This document shows, piece by piece, positions 9,075 through 17,567 of a DNA stretch of 64,000 bases. The stretch is from Oceanobacillus halotolerans (GTDB lineage: Bacteria; Bacillota; Bacilli; Bacillales; Amphibacillaceae). The DNA is taken from assembly GCF_010993955.1 (NCBI RefSeq), contig NZ_WIXL01000003.1:124001-188000 (forward strand), in the 5' to 3' direction. Within the stretch, counting starts at the first letter, position 1; every line of letters starts with the position of its first letter. The notes under the pieces are model-generated. The model was not told where the DNA came from. It worked only from the letters and a program-made list of their open reading frames with translations, and made no database searches. Made by a program: the position numbers and the translations under genes.

Positions 9075-9150
9075 TCGATCATCATCCTTTAATTAATAGG
9101 TACCTATGTATTATTTCCCTTTTTATAGTCATTATTTAAGTGAATGTGAA

Positions 9151-9180
9151 ATTAGTGCCTAGGTTTAACTAGACACTAAT
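9151..9180. promoter_or_regulatory. Inverted repeat between two minus-strand genes
   Basis: ATTAGTGCCTAG and CTAGACACTAAT form a near-perfect stem around a six-base loop. It lies just downstream of the 64-residue gene and upstream of the RNase H-like gene. No T-run follows, so it could be an operator or a weak terminator. Confidence 0.35.
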
Positions 9181-9195
9181 TTGTGTAGAACATTA

Positions 9196-9390
9196 TCAGT
9201 TATCTCTTGTTTTATGAAATTTTTCCATGTCTGAATTCTTTTTTAACGACTTGACATGGTAAGGATTCGACGTATTATCTCCTGTATCTGTGCGAATTCC
9301 CACCTGTTTTCCAATAGAATCTGATATAATTCCTTCCCGTGTTCCATCATAATGTGGCTCTTCTTCAATATTCACATCACGGTCAGGCAT
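9196..9390 (-). CDS. Small hydrophilic hypothetical protein
   Basis: A 64-residue, charged protein (MPDRDVNIEEEPHYDG at the start) without membrane segments or a motif I recognise. ATG at 9388-9390 is preferred over GTG at 9399 because GGGGGTG lies at proper spacing before the ATG and abuts the GTG. It is followed by an inverted repeat. The function is unknown. Confidence 0.6.
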   Translation of the reverse strand: MPDRDVNIEEEPHYDGTREGIISDSIGKQVGIRTDTGDNTSNPYHVKSLKKNSDMEKFHKTRDN

Positions 9391-9676
9391 TCCAATCACC
9401 CCCTGTTTTTAACATGGTTCAAAAATATATTCTCATGCGAACAACTTCTTCACAGGATGACAACATACTGGGAAAATTTTAGGGATTACAGGTCTTTCTA
9501 TCAGTATTCACGCCTAGGAAAATTGTTATTATCAAACGTTGTCTAAATTCGGCATCCTTGCATTTTCATCAATGACGGTTACGCTAGCTTGGAAAGGGAG
9601 TTTCTTTTGGCTTAATTAGATATATGCTACACTTATACTATTCTAAAAAATAAAAAATACAACGGGGAAAATTAAA

Positions 9677-10033
9677 ATGGAATGGTATGTAAAAGTCTTA
9701 AAAAATTATGTTAATTTCCAAGGGAGAGCAAGACGAACAGAATATTGGATGTTTACCTTATTTAACTTACTGGCAATAATCCTTCTTACTATAATAGAAG
9801 CAATGATAGGTCTATTCGGGGTACTCACTTTCCTATATAATATCGCTATTCTTTTACCTGCCTTAGCAGTACAAATACGAAGACTACACGATATCGGAAG
9901 AAGTGGTTGGTGGATTTTAATTAGTTTTGTCCCTATTGCTGGTGGAATCATTTTACTTGTTTTTATGTGCTTAGATAGTGAGCCGAATGATAATCAATAT
10001 GGACCAAATCCTAAAATAGAGCTGTTAGACTAA
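9677..10033 (+). CDS. DUF805 family membrane protein
   Basis: A 118-residue integral membrane protein with the DUF805 hallmarks: the N-terminal NFQGRARRTEYWMF motif (about residues 13-26), the central IRRLHDIGRSGWW motif (67-79) and a C-terminal PNPK end. Three to four hydrophobic segments are visible. Members are widespread inner-membrane proteins of unknown role (YhaH-like). The binding site is only a weak GGGGA. It stands alone. Confidence 0.87.
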   Translation: MEWYVKVLKNYVNFQGRARRTEYWMFTLFNLLAIILLTIIEAMIGLFGVLTFLYNIAILLPALAVQIRRLHDIGRSGWWILISFVPIAGGIILLVFMCLDSEPNDNQYGPNPKIELLD

Positions 10034-10077
10034 ACACTTTCGATGTTTGTTTACACAACCTACTAAAGAATTGTCAG

Positions 10078-10335
10078 GATAATGGTGTTATGATTCACCC
10101 ATTAAACTAAGTGGTTCCTCTTTCCGCTATTGGTTAAAATATGCCACTTTTGATAGCATAATGTAATCCTCATTCCGCTAATCACACTAAATCATTGGAT
10201 AATGAGGAGGAAAATCGCAAATAACGGAACGAGGATTACAAACCATCTTCTAAACAGGCATTTTTCGGGGTATAACGGAATGACGATTCATCCATAAAAA
10301 TAGTCGGTCTCTCTTTCTACTAATAGCACAAAGCC
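10078..10335. repeat. Degenerate intergenic repeats (ATAACGGAA-GAGGATTA units)
   Basis: Several imperfect copies of a unit close to ATAACGGAATGAGGATTA occur in both orientations, for example around 10122-10145, 10163-10185, 10216-10240 and 10271-10295. Spacing is irregular. No open frame with a binding site is present in this gap. Confidence 0.5.
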
Positions 10336-10361
10336 CCCACTCACTATAACAGGTAACAAGT

Positions 10362-10407
10362 AAAAAACGCTATACTAAGAAGAATTTTTTCATAGTGCAG
10401 CGTTTTT
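10362..10407 (-). terminator. Rho-independent terminator of the DinB gene
   Basis: AAAAAACGCTATACTA and TAGTGCAGCGTTTTT form a long stem with A and T tracts on both sides, 19 bases past the DinB stop. It could act in both directions. Confidence 0.75.
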
Positions 10408-10425
10408 AGCGTAACAGTGCATGGT

Positions 10426-10902
10426 TTAAGCCTGTTGTTCTTTTGTTGGTCCCATAACACCAGGGACAGGTAAGCCTGCTTGGCGAAGTAGTACTGTCAT
10501 TTGTCCACGGTGATGGGTCTGATGATCAACTAGACTTCGAAGCACTGCACCTCTTGGTACTTCATTCCCTAAAAAGTCCACCGTTTCGGTCATTTTTTCA
10601 TCAGTTAATGATTGTTCCGCTTCCTGTTTAAGTTCCTCAGCCATTGTTTTGTATGCATCTTTAATCGTATTGGCTTGATTTGGTACGTTTTCAGGATCTC
10701 CTGCTGGTTTAATGTTCAATCCTGCTTGTCCACCGAAAAATGCCAGACTCATTGCTAGATGCCAACCGAGCCAGCCAAGTGTACTATGTCCTTCCACAAT
10801 GGCTTGGTCTAACGTATTATCTGTTAATGAATCCATAACTTGAATGGTCCCTTCCGCTGCAGTAGACCAATCTGTAAGAAAATCTGCTTTTGTTCGATAC
10901 AA
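10426..10902 (-). CDS. DinB family protein
   Basis: A 158-residue four-helix protein of the DinB/YfiT-like superfamily. The expected metal-binding histidines are present: H48 in WLGWHLA, and H127 and H131 in DHQTHHRGQ. Family members include bacillithiol or mycothiol transferases and many stress-related proteins of unknown activity. The N-terminus MYRTKADFL fits the family. It is transcribed alone, with a strong terminator downstream. Confidence 0.85.
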   Translation of the reverse strand: MYRTKADFLTDWSTAAEGTIQVMDSLTDNTLDQAIVEGHSTLGWLGWHLAMSLAFFGGQAGLNIKPAGDPENVPNQANTIKDAYKTMAEELKQEAEQSLTDEKMTETVDFLGNEVPRGAVLRSLVDHQTHHRGQMTVLLRQAGLPVPGVMGPTKEQQA

Positions 10903-10967
10903 CCCAAATCACTCCTATTTCTGTATGTCAATATTTTCCTTCCACCTTCCATTGTAACCATTTTAAT

Positions 10968-11609
10968 CTATGGTAACAAATAGAACAACACACAGAAGAA
11001 GTGGGCTGTTGTACCAGCAATCACGAATAAATGCCAAACCATATGATGGTATTTAAACCCACGCCACACATAAAAAATAGCACCAATTGTATAACACAGA
11101 CCACCTATAACTAACAAAGAAACACCACTAATTGTCAGGTTATCAACAATTTGTTTCCATCCCAACACAATCATCCAACCCATTGCAATGTATAGGATGG
11201 TTGATGTAAACAGATATTTTTTCACAAAGAATGATTTAAATATTGTACCTCCAATTGCAAGCCCCCACACAATGCCAAACATGGTCCAGCCTGTTGTCCC
11301 CTGTATGACAATTAATGTAAATGGTGTGTACGAACCAGCAATAAAGAGATAGATGGACGAATGATCAAATATCTCAAATAAATCTTTTGCTTTACCTGGT
11401 GGGAAAGCATGTACCAGTGTGGAGGAAATATAAAGAAGAAGCATTGTCGCTCCAAATATTGTGAATGTTACCACATGTAAAGTAGTTCCATGTATGGATG
11501 CAAATACAATTAAGATGACTAAACCAGCTAAACTTAATACTGCTCCAATTCCATGTGTAATTGCATTTGCTAGTTCTTCACCTTTTGAAAACCTATGTGT
11601 TTCTGCCAA
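10968..11609 (-). CDS. Hemolysin III family membrane protein (YqfA/TrhA-like)
   Basis: A 213-residue seven-helix membrane protein of the PAQR/HlyIII family. The conserved EELANAITHGIGA motif is at the N-terminus, SSTLVHAF lies in the second helix, and the histidines in the C-terminal YHHMVWHLFV segment are metal ligands in the family. The role is not established; relatives affect membrane fluidity or were reported as hemolysins. ATG at 11618 overlaps its own binding site, whereas TTG at 11607-11609 lies at normal spacing and gives the usual family N-terminus. Confidence 0.87.
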   Translation of the reverse strand: MAETHRFSKGEELANAITHGIGAVLSLAGLVILIVFASIHGTTLHVVTFTIFGATMLLLYISSTLVHAFPPGKAKDLFEIFDHSSIYLFIAGSYTPFTLIVIQGTTGWTMFGIVWGLAIGGTIFKSFFVKKYLFTSTILYIAMGWMIVLGWKQIVDNLTISGVSLLVIGGLCYTIGAIFYVWRGFKYHHMVWHLFVIAGTTAHFFCVLFYLLP

Positions 11610-11819
11610 CCAAATCATCCTTTATCAATTTCTAAATAACTATTCCTTATTATACCAGAATTTAGGATGTTTAGTATGAAATAAATATCGCGTTATTGAC
11701 ATAACATTTCACAGGGCGATATCTATTTCTGCATAAAAATAGGATACACCTACAAGATGGCTTATCCCATTACTACCAAAAGTATCCAGGTGGAAATAAA
11801 CATTTATGACTCTCCACAC

Positions 11820-12569
11820 CTATACAGTTTGGAGTTTTTCAGTGTTGTCACAAAATGTTAAGGCTTCTCGATCTGCAATAACTGTCACATTTGGATGCTG
11901 GTGTAGTGCAGATGCTGGAAAGAATTTGTCTATTTGTTCGGAAGCAAGCTGTTTTATTGCGTTTGCTTTGTTTTTACCTGATGCCAACAAAATGATTTCT
12001 TTACTTTGTAGTATACTATCAATTCCCATTGTAATCGCTGAGTTAGGAACTTGCTCTAAACTGTCAAAAAAGCGAGCATTTGCCTTTCGTGTTGATTCTG
12101 CCAATTCAATAACATGTGTTTTGGTTTGAAATGATGTTCCAGGTTCATTAAAACCGATATGTCCGTTTCTACCAATACCAAGAAGCTGAATATCGACACC
12201 CAACTCACGAAGGAGCTGTTCATAACGAGAACATTCTGCTTGTAAATCATTCGCTTTTCCATTTGGGATATGCGTATTCTTTGCTTTAATATCAATATGT
12301 TGAAATAAGTTATTTTCCATAAAATAGCGATAACTAGTTGGATCTGTCGGGGTTAAGCCAACATATTCATCCAGGTTCACTGTTTGAACTTGCTCATAAG
12401 AGGTCTGGTTCTTTCGATGGTCTTCTATGACATTCTCATATGTCCCTGTTGGTGTACTGCCTGTTGCTAAACCTAACACAGAGGAAGGTTTATGCAAGAC
12501 TTGTTTAATTAGAAATTTAGCTGCCAAATGACTCATTTCTTCATAGTTACGAACAGCAATAAACTTCAC
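11820..12569 (-). CDS. nagB: Glucosamine-6-phosphate deaminase
   Basis: A 249-residue NagB that converts glucosamine 6-phosphate to fructose 6-phosphate and ammonia. Visible motifs are the phosphate-binding LGLATGSTPTGTY (about residues 32-44), NLDEYVGL with D67/E68, and NGHIGFNEPGT (135-145). The Asn before GHIGFNEP is usual in Bacillus enzymes. Length matches the short Bacillus NagB. GTG start behind GGAGG. It lies directly after nagA, so the two enzymes are translated together from one operon. Confidence 0.96.
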   Translation of the reverse strand: MKFIAVRNYEEMSHLAAKFLIKQVLHKPSSVLGLATGSTPTGTYENVIEDHRKNQTSYEQVQTVNLDEYVGLTPTDPTSYRYFMENNLFQHIDIKAKNTHIPNGKANDLQAECSRYEQLLRELGVDIQLLGIGRNGHIGFNEPGTSFQTKTHVIELAESTRKANARFFDSLEQVPNSAITMGIDSILQSKEIILLASGKNKANAIKQLASEQIDKFFPASALHQHPNVTVIADREALTFCDNTEKLQTV

Positions 12570-13766
12570 TTACAAAACCTCCTTCTTCTGATATGCAAGC
12601 TGACCTCTACAAATCGTTAATACAACATCAAAATTTTCATCCAACACAACCAGATCGGCATCTTTGTTTCTTTTGATGCTTCCTTTCCGATCGAAAAGCT
12701 GTAACTCTTTTGCTGGATTTATGGAAGTCATTTGAATTAACTCCCCTAACGTTGTTTCTGAATATGACAGCATATTCTTTACTGCATGATTCATCTGAAG
12801 TACACTACCTGCTAATGTTCCATCCTCTAATGTAGCTTTTCCATCTTGAACGGTAACAGATTGACCACCAAGATCATACATGCCATTTTTTAAACATTTT
12901 GCACGCATAGCATCCGTGATTAACACAAGTCTGTCTTTGCCAATTTGCTGATAAGACAAGTTCACCATCTCTGGTGCTACATGAATCCCATCCACTATTA
13001 ATTCTGTCATGAGCTCTTCTTTCAGAAAAGCTGCGCCAACAACACCAGGTTCCCGATGATGAAGCCCACGCATTTGGTTAAATAAATGGGTAACATGGGT
13101 GATCCCTGCATCAATAGCATCCTCTACTTGGTTATAGGAAGCATCAGAATGACCAATTGAGGCAATGACTCCGGTACGCTTTAAGTACTTTGTTAGTTGA
13201 TGATCGGAGTCCTCTTCTGGTGCTAAGGTTACTAATTTAATAAGATCATTTACCTGCTCCTGCCATCTTTTAAAAACCGTTATATCTGGATCATCAATAA
13301 AATCAGTTGGCTGTGCGCCAGATCGTTTCGGCGAAATAAAGGGTCCCTCTAAATGGACACCTAAAATTTCTGCCTGCCCAGGTGTGTTGTTCTCACCTTT
13401 TACATACTGAGAAACATTTTTTATTGCCGCTTCAATCACATCATCATGCTGTGTGATCGTTGTTGGTAAAAAGCTAGTTGTACCTTCCTTTGGCAACGTG
13501 CTTGTCATAATGGAAAGTGCCTCGTTTGTTCCATCCATGACATCTGCTCCACCTGCTCCATGGATGTGTAAATCAATAAAACCAGGTATCAGCGAATATG
13601 ATTTAGGAAATTCCATTTCTGTATAACCTGTAACAGACCCTGGATCCAATTTCATAACTGAGCCGACTTCCTTAATTAAGTTACCACTGATTTTAATATA
13701 ACCATCTTTTATTACATTATTTTCTGCAAAAATAGTTAATCCTTTAATAAGCAACTTGTTGTCCAT
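12570..13766 (-). CDS. nagA: N-acetylglucosamine-6-phosphate deacetylase
   Basis: A 398-residue amidohydrolase that removes acetate from N-acetylglucosamine 6-phosphate, feeding NagB. Seen in the sequence: the metal motif GFIDLHIHGAGG (about residue 57), GVHLEGPFISPKRSGA, the histidine-bearing SIGHSDAS and HLFNQM segments, and LITDAM with the catalytic Asp. ATG at 13766 has AGGTG upstream; the GTG at 13796 in the same frame has no site. The nagA stop touches the nagB start. No nagR/gamR regulator follows, unlike in B. subtilis. Confidence 0.95.
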   Translation of the reverse strand: MDNKLLIKGLTIFAENNVIKDGYIKISGNLIKEVGSVMKLDPGSVTGYTEMEFPKSYSLIPGFIDLHIHGAGGADVMDGTNEALSIMTSTLPKEGTTSFLPTTITQHDDVIEAAIKNVSQYVKGENNTPGQAEILGVHLEGPFISPKRSGAQPTDFIDDPDITVFKRWQEQVNDLIKLVTLAPEEDSDHQLTKYLKRTGVIASIGHSDASYNQVEDAIDAGITHVTHLFNQMRGLHHREPGVVGAAFLKEELMTELIVDGIHVAPEMVNLSYQQIGKDRLVLITDAMRAKCLKNGMYDLGGQSVTVQDGKATLEDGTLAGSVLQMNHAVKNMLSYSETTLGELIQMTSINPAKELQLFDRKGSIKRNKDADLVVLDENFDVVLTICRGQLAYQKKEVL

Positions 13767-13796
13767 CTTGGCACCTACCACTTTTTTAGTTTCCAC

Positions 13797-14202
13797 CTAT
13801 TTATTCTGCATGTTTTTTCATATTTCTAATCAATCTTCATTATATTCTACACATAACTGTACAGCATACACTAAGGACAGACTTGATAATCCCGTTCCCC
13901 GCTCAATTGTATTCTATGCCAGTATATAAGTATTGGTTGATTTCTTGAACAGTGAGTGATTCATTATTAAGGATGATAGCATCCAACCCACATATCATCC
14001 TCTAACCAAACAACAATACAGGATTCTCCTTCTCCTTATGTACAAGTCAATCTACTCCGCTTATATCCCTTTTTTAAAAGAATTCAATTTTTATTTTAGG
14101 AAAATAGGTAGGTGTCCTAAACAGCTGAAGAGTCTCGGCATATCGTGTAAGTAGAGATAGTTAGTGACTATCTCTAACCTTAGCCAACGGAGGGATGCTC
14201 AC
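13797..14202. other. Intergenic stretch upstream of nagA
   Basis: No gene is evident. The hairpin GTAGAGATAGTTAGTGACTATCTCT at about 14149-14173 lies just before the YjcZ-type gene and may end an upstream transcript or stabilise the downstream leader. No operator resembling the known GntR-type NagR site was recognised near nagA. Confidence 0.4.
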
Positions 14203-14289
14203 ATGTTATATGGATACAACAATAACTTTGCATTAATCGTGGTGTTATTTATCTTATTAATCATCGTAGGAGCAGCTTATGTTGGTTAA
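14203..14289 (+). CDS. YjcZ family tiny membrane sporulation protein
   Basis: A 28-residue peptide: a short N-terminus MLYGYNNNF followed by one hydrophobic helix of valines, leucines and isoleucines ending in GAAYVG. This is the pattern of the YjcZ-type sporulation peptides found in many Bacillus genomes. AGGG lies eight bases before the ATG. It is too short for most gene finders. The exact function is unknown; relatives are expressed in sporulation. Confidence 0.82.
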   Translation: MLYGYNNNFALIVVLFILLIIVGAAYVG

Positions 14290-14344
14290 AAAAGATAACT
14301 AAAATTTTTAAGCCGATCCAATTTTCCAGCATTAACAACTAGCA

Positions 14345-14604
14345 GAACAAAAGCTAGAAGCGCCTTGATCACCCCCGATTAGAAAACTTGGCTTGTCGCC
14401 AAGTGGCGAAAGCCTTAGTTGCACTTATGCAGTAAGAAAGTTTTTCTTATCTGCCAAGCATAAGCCAAGCCTCGACGTGGCGTTTTTTGCCACAAAGAGG
14501 ATTGACTTATGACCTCGAGGGGTAGGCGCTGGAGCTGGACGTGGCCTTTCCTATATAAGAAGTAATGAGGCCAACTTTTTATACTTTCTTACCTTTTTAG
14601 AAAA
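14345..14604 (+). repeat. Structured dispersed repeat M3, copy A (long form)
   Basis: A 260 bp element beginning AACAAAAGCTAGAAGCGCC. Visible pairings are AGCGCC/GGCGCT at the base, CCCCCGA/TCGAGGGG next, CATAAG/CTTATG, the hairpin GTGGCGTTTTTTGCCAC, and an upper arm GGCTTGTCGCCA-AG-TGGCGAAAGCC. The right end TGGCC..GGCCAACTTTTT looks like a terminator. Long-form copies lie at 21211, 35958 and 39465, with fragments at 48145 and 56202. Confidence 0.85.
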
Positions 14605-14719
14605 ACTCGCATTCGATCGTCTTTTAGCGAAGTGTTAGTTTTTCTTATATTTGGGACGTAAAAATTTTAGCTACGTCGAGTCCACTTCTTGGCTAAAATT
14701 TTATATTTTCCTAACGTGT
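14596..14719. repeat. Short hairpin repeat R4, copy 1
   Basis: TTAGAAAAACTCGCATTCG, followed by CGAAGTGTTAGTTTTTCTTA and a second stem around AAATTTTAGC. Matching sequence occurs at 15718-15795 (shortened) and 21087-21210. It abuts structured repeat copies at two of the three sites. Confidence 0.7.
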
Positions 14720-14720
14720 A

Positions 14721-14754
14721 AAAAAGGGGTAACGGTATTCCGTTACCCCTTTTA
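14721..14754 (-). terminator. Terminator of the NERD-domain gene
   Basis: AAAAGGGGTAACGG, a four-base loop, then CCGTTACCCCTTTT: a perfect 14 bp stem with flanking A and T tracts five bases past the stop codon. Confidence 0.9.
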
Positions 14755-14758
14755 TTAC

Positions 14759-15445
14759 CTAGGCTGTATCTATACTATCATTATGTTTTTGTCGTATTGC
14801 AGGATCTGTTATGTTTGCACGAACAACCGTCTTATAGATCGTTGTTAAATCATTCTGTGTTAGGGTTTGCTGTTCCTGCTTTACCCTTGCTATATGTATT
14901 TTGCGATTAATCGTTTCTTCTAAATTGCCTTCATAAATGGCTACCTCATTACATGAAACCTCTCGTAAAGCCTCATCAATTTTCAATTTACACCGATTAG
15001 AAAAACAAACCAGTGAAATAAACGGATTCTCCTCATTAACGGAGAGAACATTTTTCAGTGCTTGAATATGATTATCAACTTGCACAAATGGATTCATTAC
15101 ATTAATCTTCCCATTAATCGTCCATGTCCGTTCCTTTTTAGTACCAAAGAGATTTCCTTTATAATCTTTTACATCAATAACAAAAATACCATATGGTGTT
15201 AGGACAAGGTGATCCATATGTGAGAAACCAGTAACAGACTTTGGATTCTCAATCAAAATATCACTTAAATAGTGATAGTCTTTCGAGATTTGTTCTAGTT
15301 GCACGGATAGTTTGTTGTTGCTACTTCCTCCTCTTTGTTTTACGGTTTTTGACTGATTTTGTTGATTAAAAGATTGCGCTGATTCATGCTTCCCTTCTTG
15401 CTTCTGCATATCCTTCTGCTTGAAAAGACTTAACAAACTGAGCAT
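14759..15445 (-). CDS. NERD-domain protein
   Basis: A 228-residue protein. Residues 1-50 are polar and rich in Gln, Lys and Ser. A NERD (nuclease-related) domain follows, with the acidic core motif in HLVLTPYGIFVIDVKDYKG (about 80-98), which is the expected metal-binding part of the PD-(D/E)xK-like fold. Family members are suspected DNA-processing enzymes but few are characterised. It is monocistronic with a strong terminator. The C-terminus after residue 190 shows no recognised motif. Confidence 0.82.
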   Translation of the reverse strand: MLSLLSLFKQKDMQKQEGKHESAQSFNQQNQSKTVKQRGGSSNNKLSVQLEQISKDYHYLSDILIENPKSVTGFSHMDHLVLTPYGIFVIDVKDYKGNLFGTKKERTWTINGKINVMNPFVQVDNHIQALKNVLSVNEENPFISLVCFSNRCKLKIDEALREVSCNEVAIYEGNLEETINRKIHIARVKQEQQTLTQNDLTTIYKTVVRANITDPAIRQKHNDSIDTA

Positions 15446-15717
15446 ATGTCTCCCCCTATGGTGGTATTCACTTCTTTTATCGGAAAGTCCGTTCCGAAAT
15501 GAAATTATTGTTCACAACTATAAGAGTACGACTACCATTATTGAACTAGCCCTACTACATTTACTATAGTAAACTAGTTTAGCAAAATGTAAAGGACTTT
15601 TTTGGGAAACTTTTTGAACATATTGTTACGTATATTTTTCAACGAATGAGGCATATTCCAGTACTCATCCTATGTAGGAAAAGGCAATAATACCATCTTT
15701 TAAATCAAAAAGGAGGA

Positions 15718-15795
15718 TTAGAAAAACTCGAATTAACTCGTCCTTTAGCGAATGTGTTTCTTATACTTAGGAGATTAAAATTTTCCTAGACGTGA
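15718..15795. repeat. Short hairpin repeat R4, copy 2 (shortened)
   Basis: TTAGAAAAACTCG, GTCCTTTAGCGAATGTGT, CTTATACTTAG and TTTTCCTAGACGTG match the copies at 14596 and 21087, with the middle AAATTTTAGC stem deleted. Confidence 0.6.
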
Positions 15796-15804
15796 AAAAT
15801 TAAA

Positions 15805-15833
15805 CGGATCAAGGTGAAGGTGACCCTGATCCG
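15805..15833 (-). terminator. Terminator downstream of the sspO-like gene
   Basis: CGGATCAAGGT and ACCCTGATCCG pair around a short loop 16 bases beyond the stop. The minus strand continues into TTTAATTTTTC. Confidence 0.7.
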
Positions 15834-15848
15834 TACTGGTCTATAAGG

Positions 15849-15998
15849 TTATTGTCTTTTCTTCGTTTTCTTATTATTAAATCGCTCGTTTTCCGTTAAA
15901 GGCTCATTTGCAAATTCATGATCAAAATCCCTTGATAATTCTTTTCTCACAGCTTGCTCATCACTTTGGCCTTGTGCCTTTTGTCGTCTATTTGCCAT
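15849..15998 (-). CDS. sspO: Small acid-soluble spore protein O-like
   Basis: A 49-residue basic protein missed by length-limited gene finding. Its C-terminal half, EFANEPLTENERFNNKK, matches the conserved part of SspO (CotK) of B. subtilis, a minor spore core protein made in the forespore. The N-terminus MANRRQKAQGQ is polar and basic, as expected. GGAGGTG precedes the ATG at good spacing, and a terminator follows. In B. subtilis sspO is followed by sspP; none is visible here. Confidence 0.85.
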   Translation of the reverse strand: MANRRQKAQGQSDEQAVRKELSRDFDHEFANEPLTENERFNNKKTKKRQ

Positions 15999-16062
15999 CA
16001 GTAAACACCTCCATACCCTTAGCTTGGCTAAAGAAACTAATATGTATGAAGGATTTTAGCAA

Positions 16063-16093
16063 AAAACGCTGGAAATCGTGCTCTCCAGCGTTT
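16063..16093 (-). terminator. Terminator of mvaS
   Basis: AAACGCTGGA and TCCAGCGTTT form a ten-base stem just past the mvaS stop, with six A residues on the plus strand giving a T-run on the minus strand. Confidence 0.85.
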
Positions 16094-16103
16094 CCTGTTC
16101 ATT

Positions 16104-17276
16104 TTATTTTGCTTTGTTTACGTATTGTCGCTTATCTTCGGTAATACCACTCAGGCAAATGGTTGATGGATCTTCTTCAATATCCAATTCCATTTTAGAA
16201 CCATCTGATGGTAATGTTTTTTCAAAAATGGCTTCATATTCTGCAACAGAAACTTCTTTTCGTGCGTCGAAAAGCTTTTGGTGGTGTTCTGTAGCAAGTT
16301 GTTTACGAAAACCATCTTGCAAAATGCCAGTAAAGAATTCCCCTACTGCTCCAGATCCATAGCTATACAACCCGATTCTAGCTCCTGGTTCTAAGTCTGT
16401 TTGACGCTCTAATAAAGAAATTAAGCTTAAGTATAATGAACCTGTATAAATGTTTCCGATATTTCGATTATATTGTGTACTCTCTTTATAATTAGCCAAT
16501 AGGCGCTCTTGTACTTCCTCAGAAGCTTCCTCTAATACTGTTTTCAACGCTTTATAGCCCATTTTTGTATATGGTAGGTGGAAGCAAATTGCTTCAAAGT
16601 CGTTCAGCTCTAATCCAGATTTCCCTTTATAGGCTTTCCACACATTTTTAAAAAAAGCAATATACTGTTCATTCGATAACTTACCATCTACAAATGCTTT
16701 ATCTGAATATACTGGGCGCCAAAAGTCCATAATATCAGACGTAAAATAGGCACTGTTATCTTCCAGTGCTAAAATTCCGGGATCAGCACTGATTAATAAG
16801 GCAACAGCACCAGCACCTTGTGTTGCTTCACCTGGTGTGTTTAATCCGTAACGGGCAATGTCAGATCCTAGCACTAATACTTTGCTGTCAGGATTTAATG
16901 TAATATGACCTTTTGCCATTTGTATACCAGCAGTGGCACCAAAGCAAGCCTGTTTCACTTCCACTGTTCGTGTTTGCGGTTTCAGTCCTAACAATTCATG
17001 GACATAGACGCCTGCTGATTTCGAGCTATCAACACCCGTCTCGGTTCCAAAAATCACAAAATCAATTTGTTTTTTATCCTCTTCATTTAACATGTCCAGT
17101 GCAGCATTTGCTGCTAATGTTACCGAATCTTGTGTAATGGGCGCAATTGCCATCTTATCTTGACCAATCCCAATCGTAAATTTATCTGGGTCAACGTTTC
17201 TTGCAACCGCTAATTTGTTCATATCTACAAATAAATGTGGTGCATAAAAGTTCATTTTGTCAATTCCTATTTTCAC
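16104..17276 (-). CDS. mvaS: Hydroxymethylglutaryl-CoA synthase
   Basis: A 390-residue HMG-CoA synthase, which condenses acetyl-CoA with acetoacetyl-CoA in the mevalonate route to isoprenoids. The catalytic cysteine is C111 in VKQACFGATAG, and E79 lies in FGTETG; the histidine-containing ICFHLPYTKMG motif is also present. Length matches Gram-positive MvaS. It stands alone with its own terminator. No other mevalonate gene (mvaA, mvk, pmk, mvaD) is in the window. Confidence 0.95.
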   Translation of the reverse strand: MKIGIDKMNFYAPHLFVDMNKLAVARNVDPDKFTIGIGQDKMAIAPITQDSVTLAANAALDMLNEEDKKQIDFVIFGTETGVDSSKSAGVYVHELLGLKPQTRTVEVKQACFGATAGIQMAKGHITLNPDSKVLVLGSDIARYGLNTPGEATQGAGAVALLISADPGILALEDNSAYFTSDIMDFWRPVYSDKAFVDGKLSNEQYIAFFKNVWKAYKGKSGLELNDFEAICFHLPYTKMGYKALKTVLEEASEEVQERLLANYKESTQYNRNIGNIYTGSLYLSLISLLERQTDLEPGARIGLYSYGSGAVGEFFTGILQDGFRKQLATEHHQKLFDARKEVSVAEYEAIFEKTLPSDGSKMELDIEEDPSTICLSGITEDKRQYVNKAK

Positions 17277-17510
17277 CGTTCTTCCCCTCTTCTGACCATA
17301 TATTTAACATGATGTTATAGGGATATTTTTCCCAAACCTTCCATTTCTATTGCAATGAATGGATAAAGCGAAATAATGTACACAGTAAAGAAAATTTTTA
17401 TCCAACAATATAAATGATAATATAAACAAACTGTAAACACAATGAAGAAGCGCAAATGGAATTTAATTTCATTATTTTATTCGCACCGTTAACATGGCCA
17501 TAAAACGATA

Positions 17511-17553
17511 AAAACTGGAAAATGCCACCAAATTAGGGCAATTTCCAGTTTTA
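17511..17553 (-). terminator. Terminator of the betaine-type binding protein gene
   Basis: AAAACTGGAAAATGCC and GGCAATTTCCAGTTTT form a stem with one side mismatch, A/T-flanked, 15 bases past the stop. Confidence 0.85.
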
Positions 17554-17567
17554 TCAACATGTATATT

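Noticed and set aside
12056-12295. Overlapping ORFs inside nagB and nagA, and many similar shadows throughout
   Set aside because: They lie antisense to, or out of frame with, well-supported genes, and lack binding sites of their own.
14345-14604. Structured repeat as a known riboswitch or ribozyme
   Set aside because: I compared the visible stems with hammerhead, twister and common Bacillus riboswitch layouts and found no match of conserved cores. Its dispersed copies and mixed gene contexts do not fit a cis-regulatory riboswitch.
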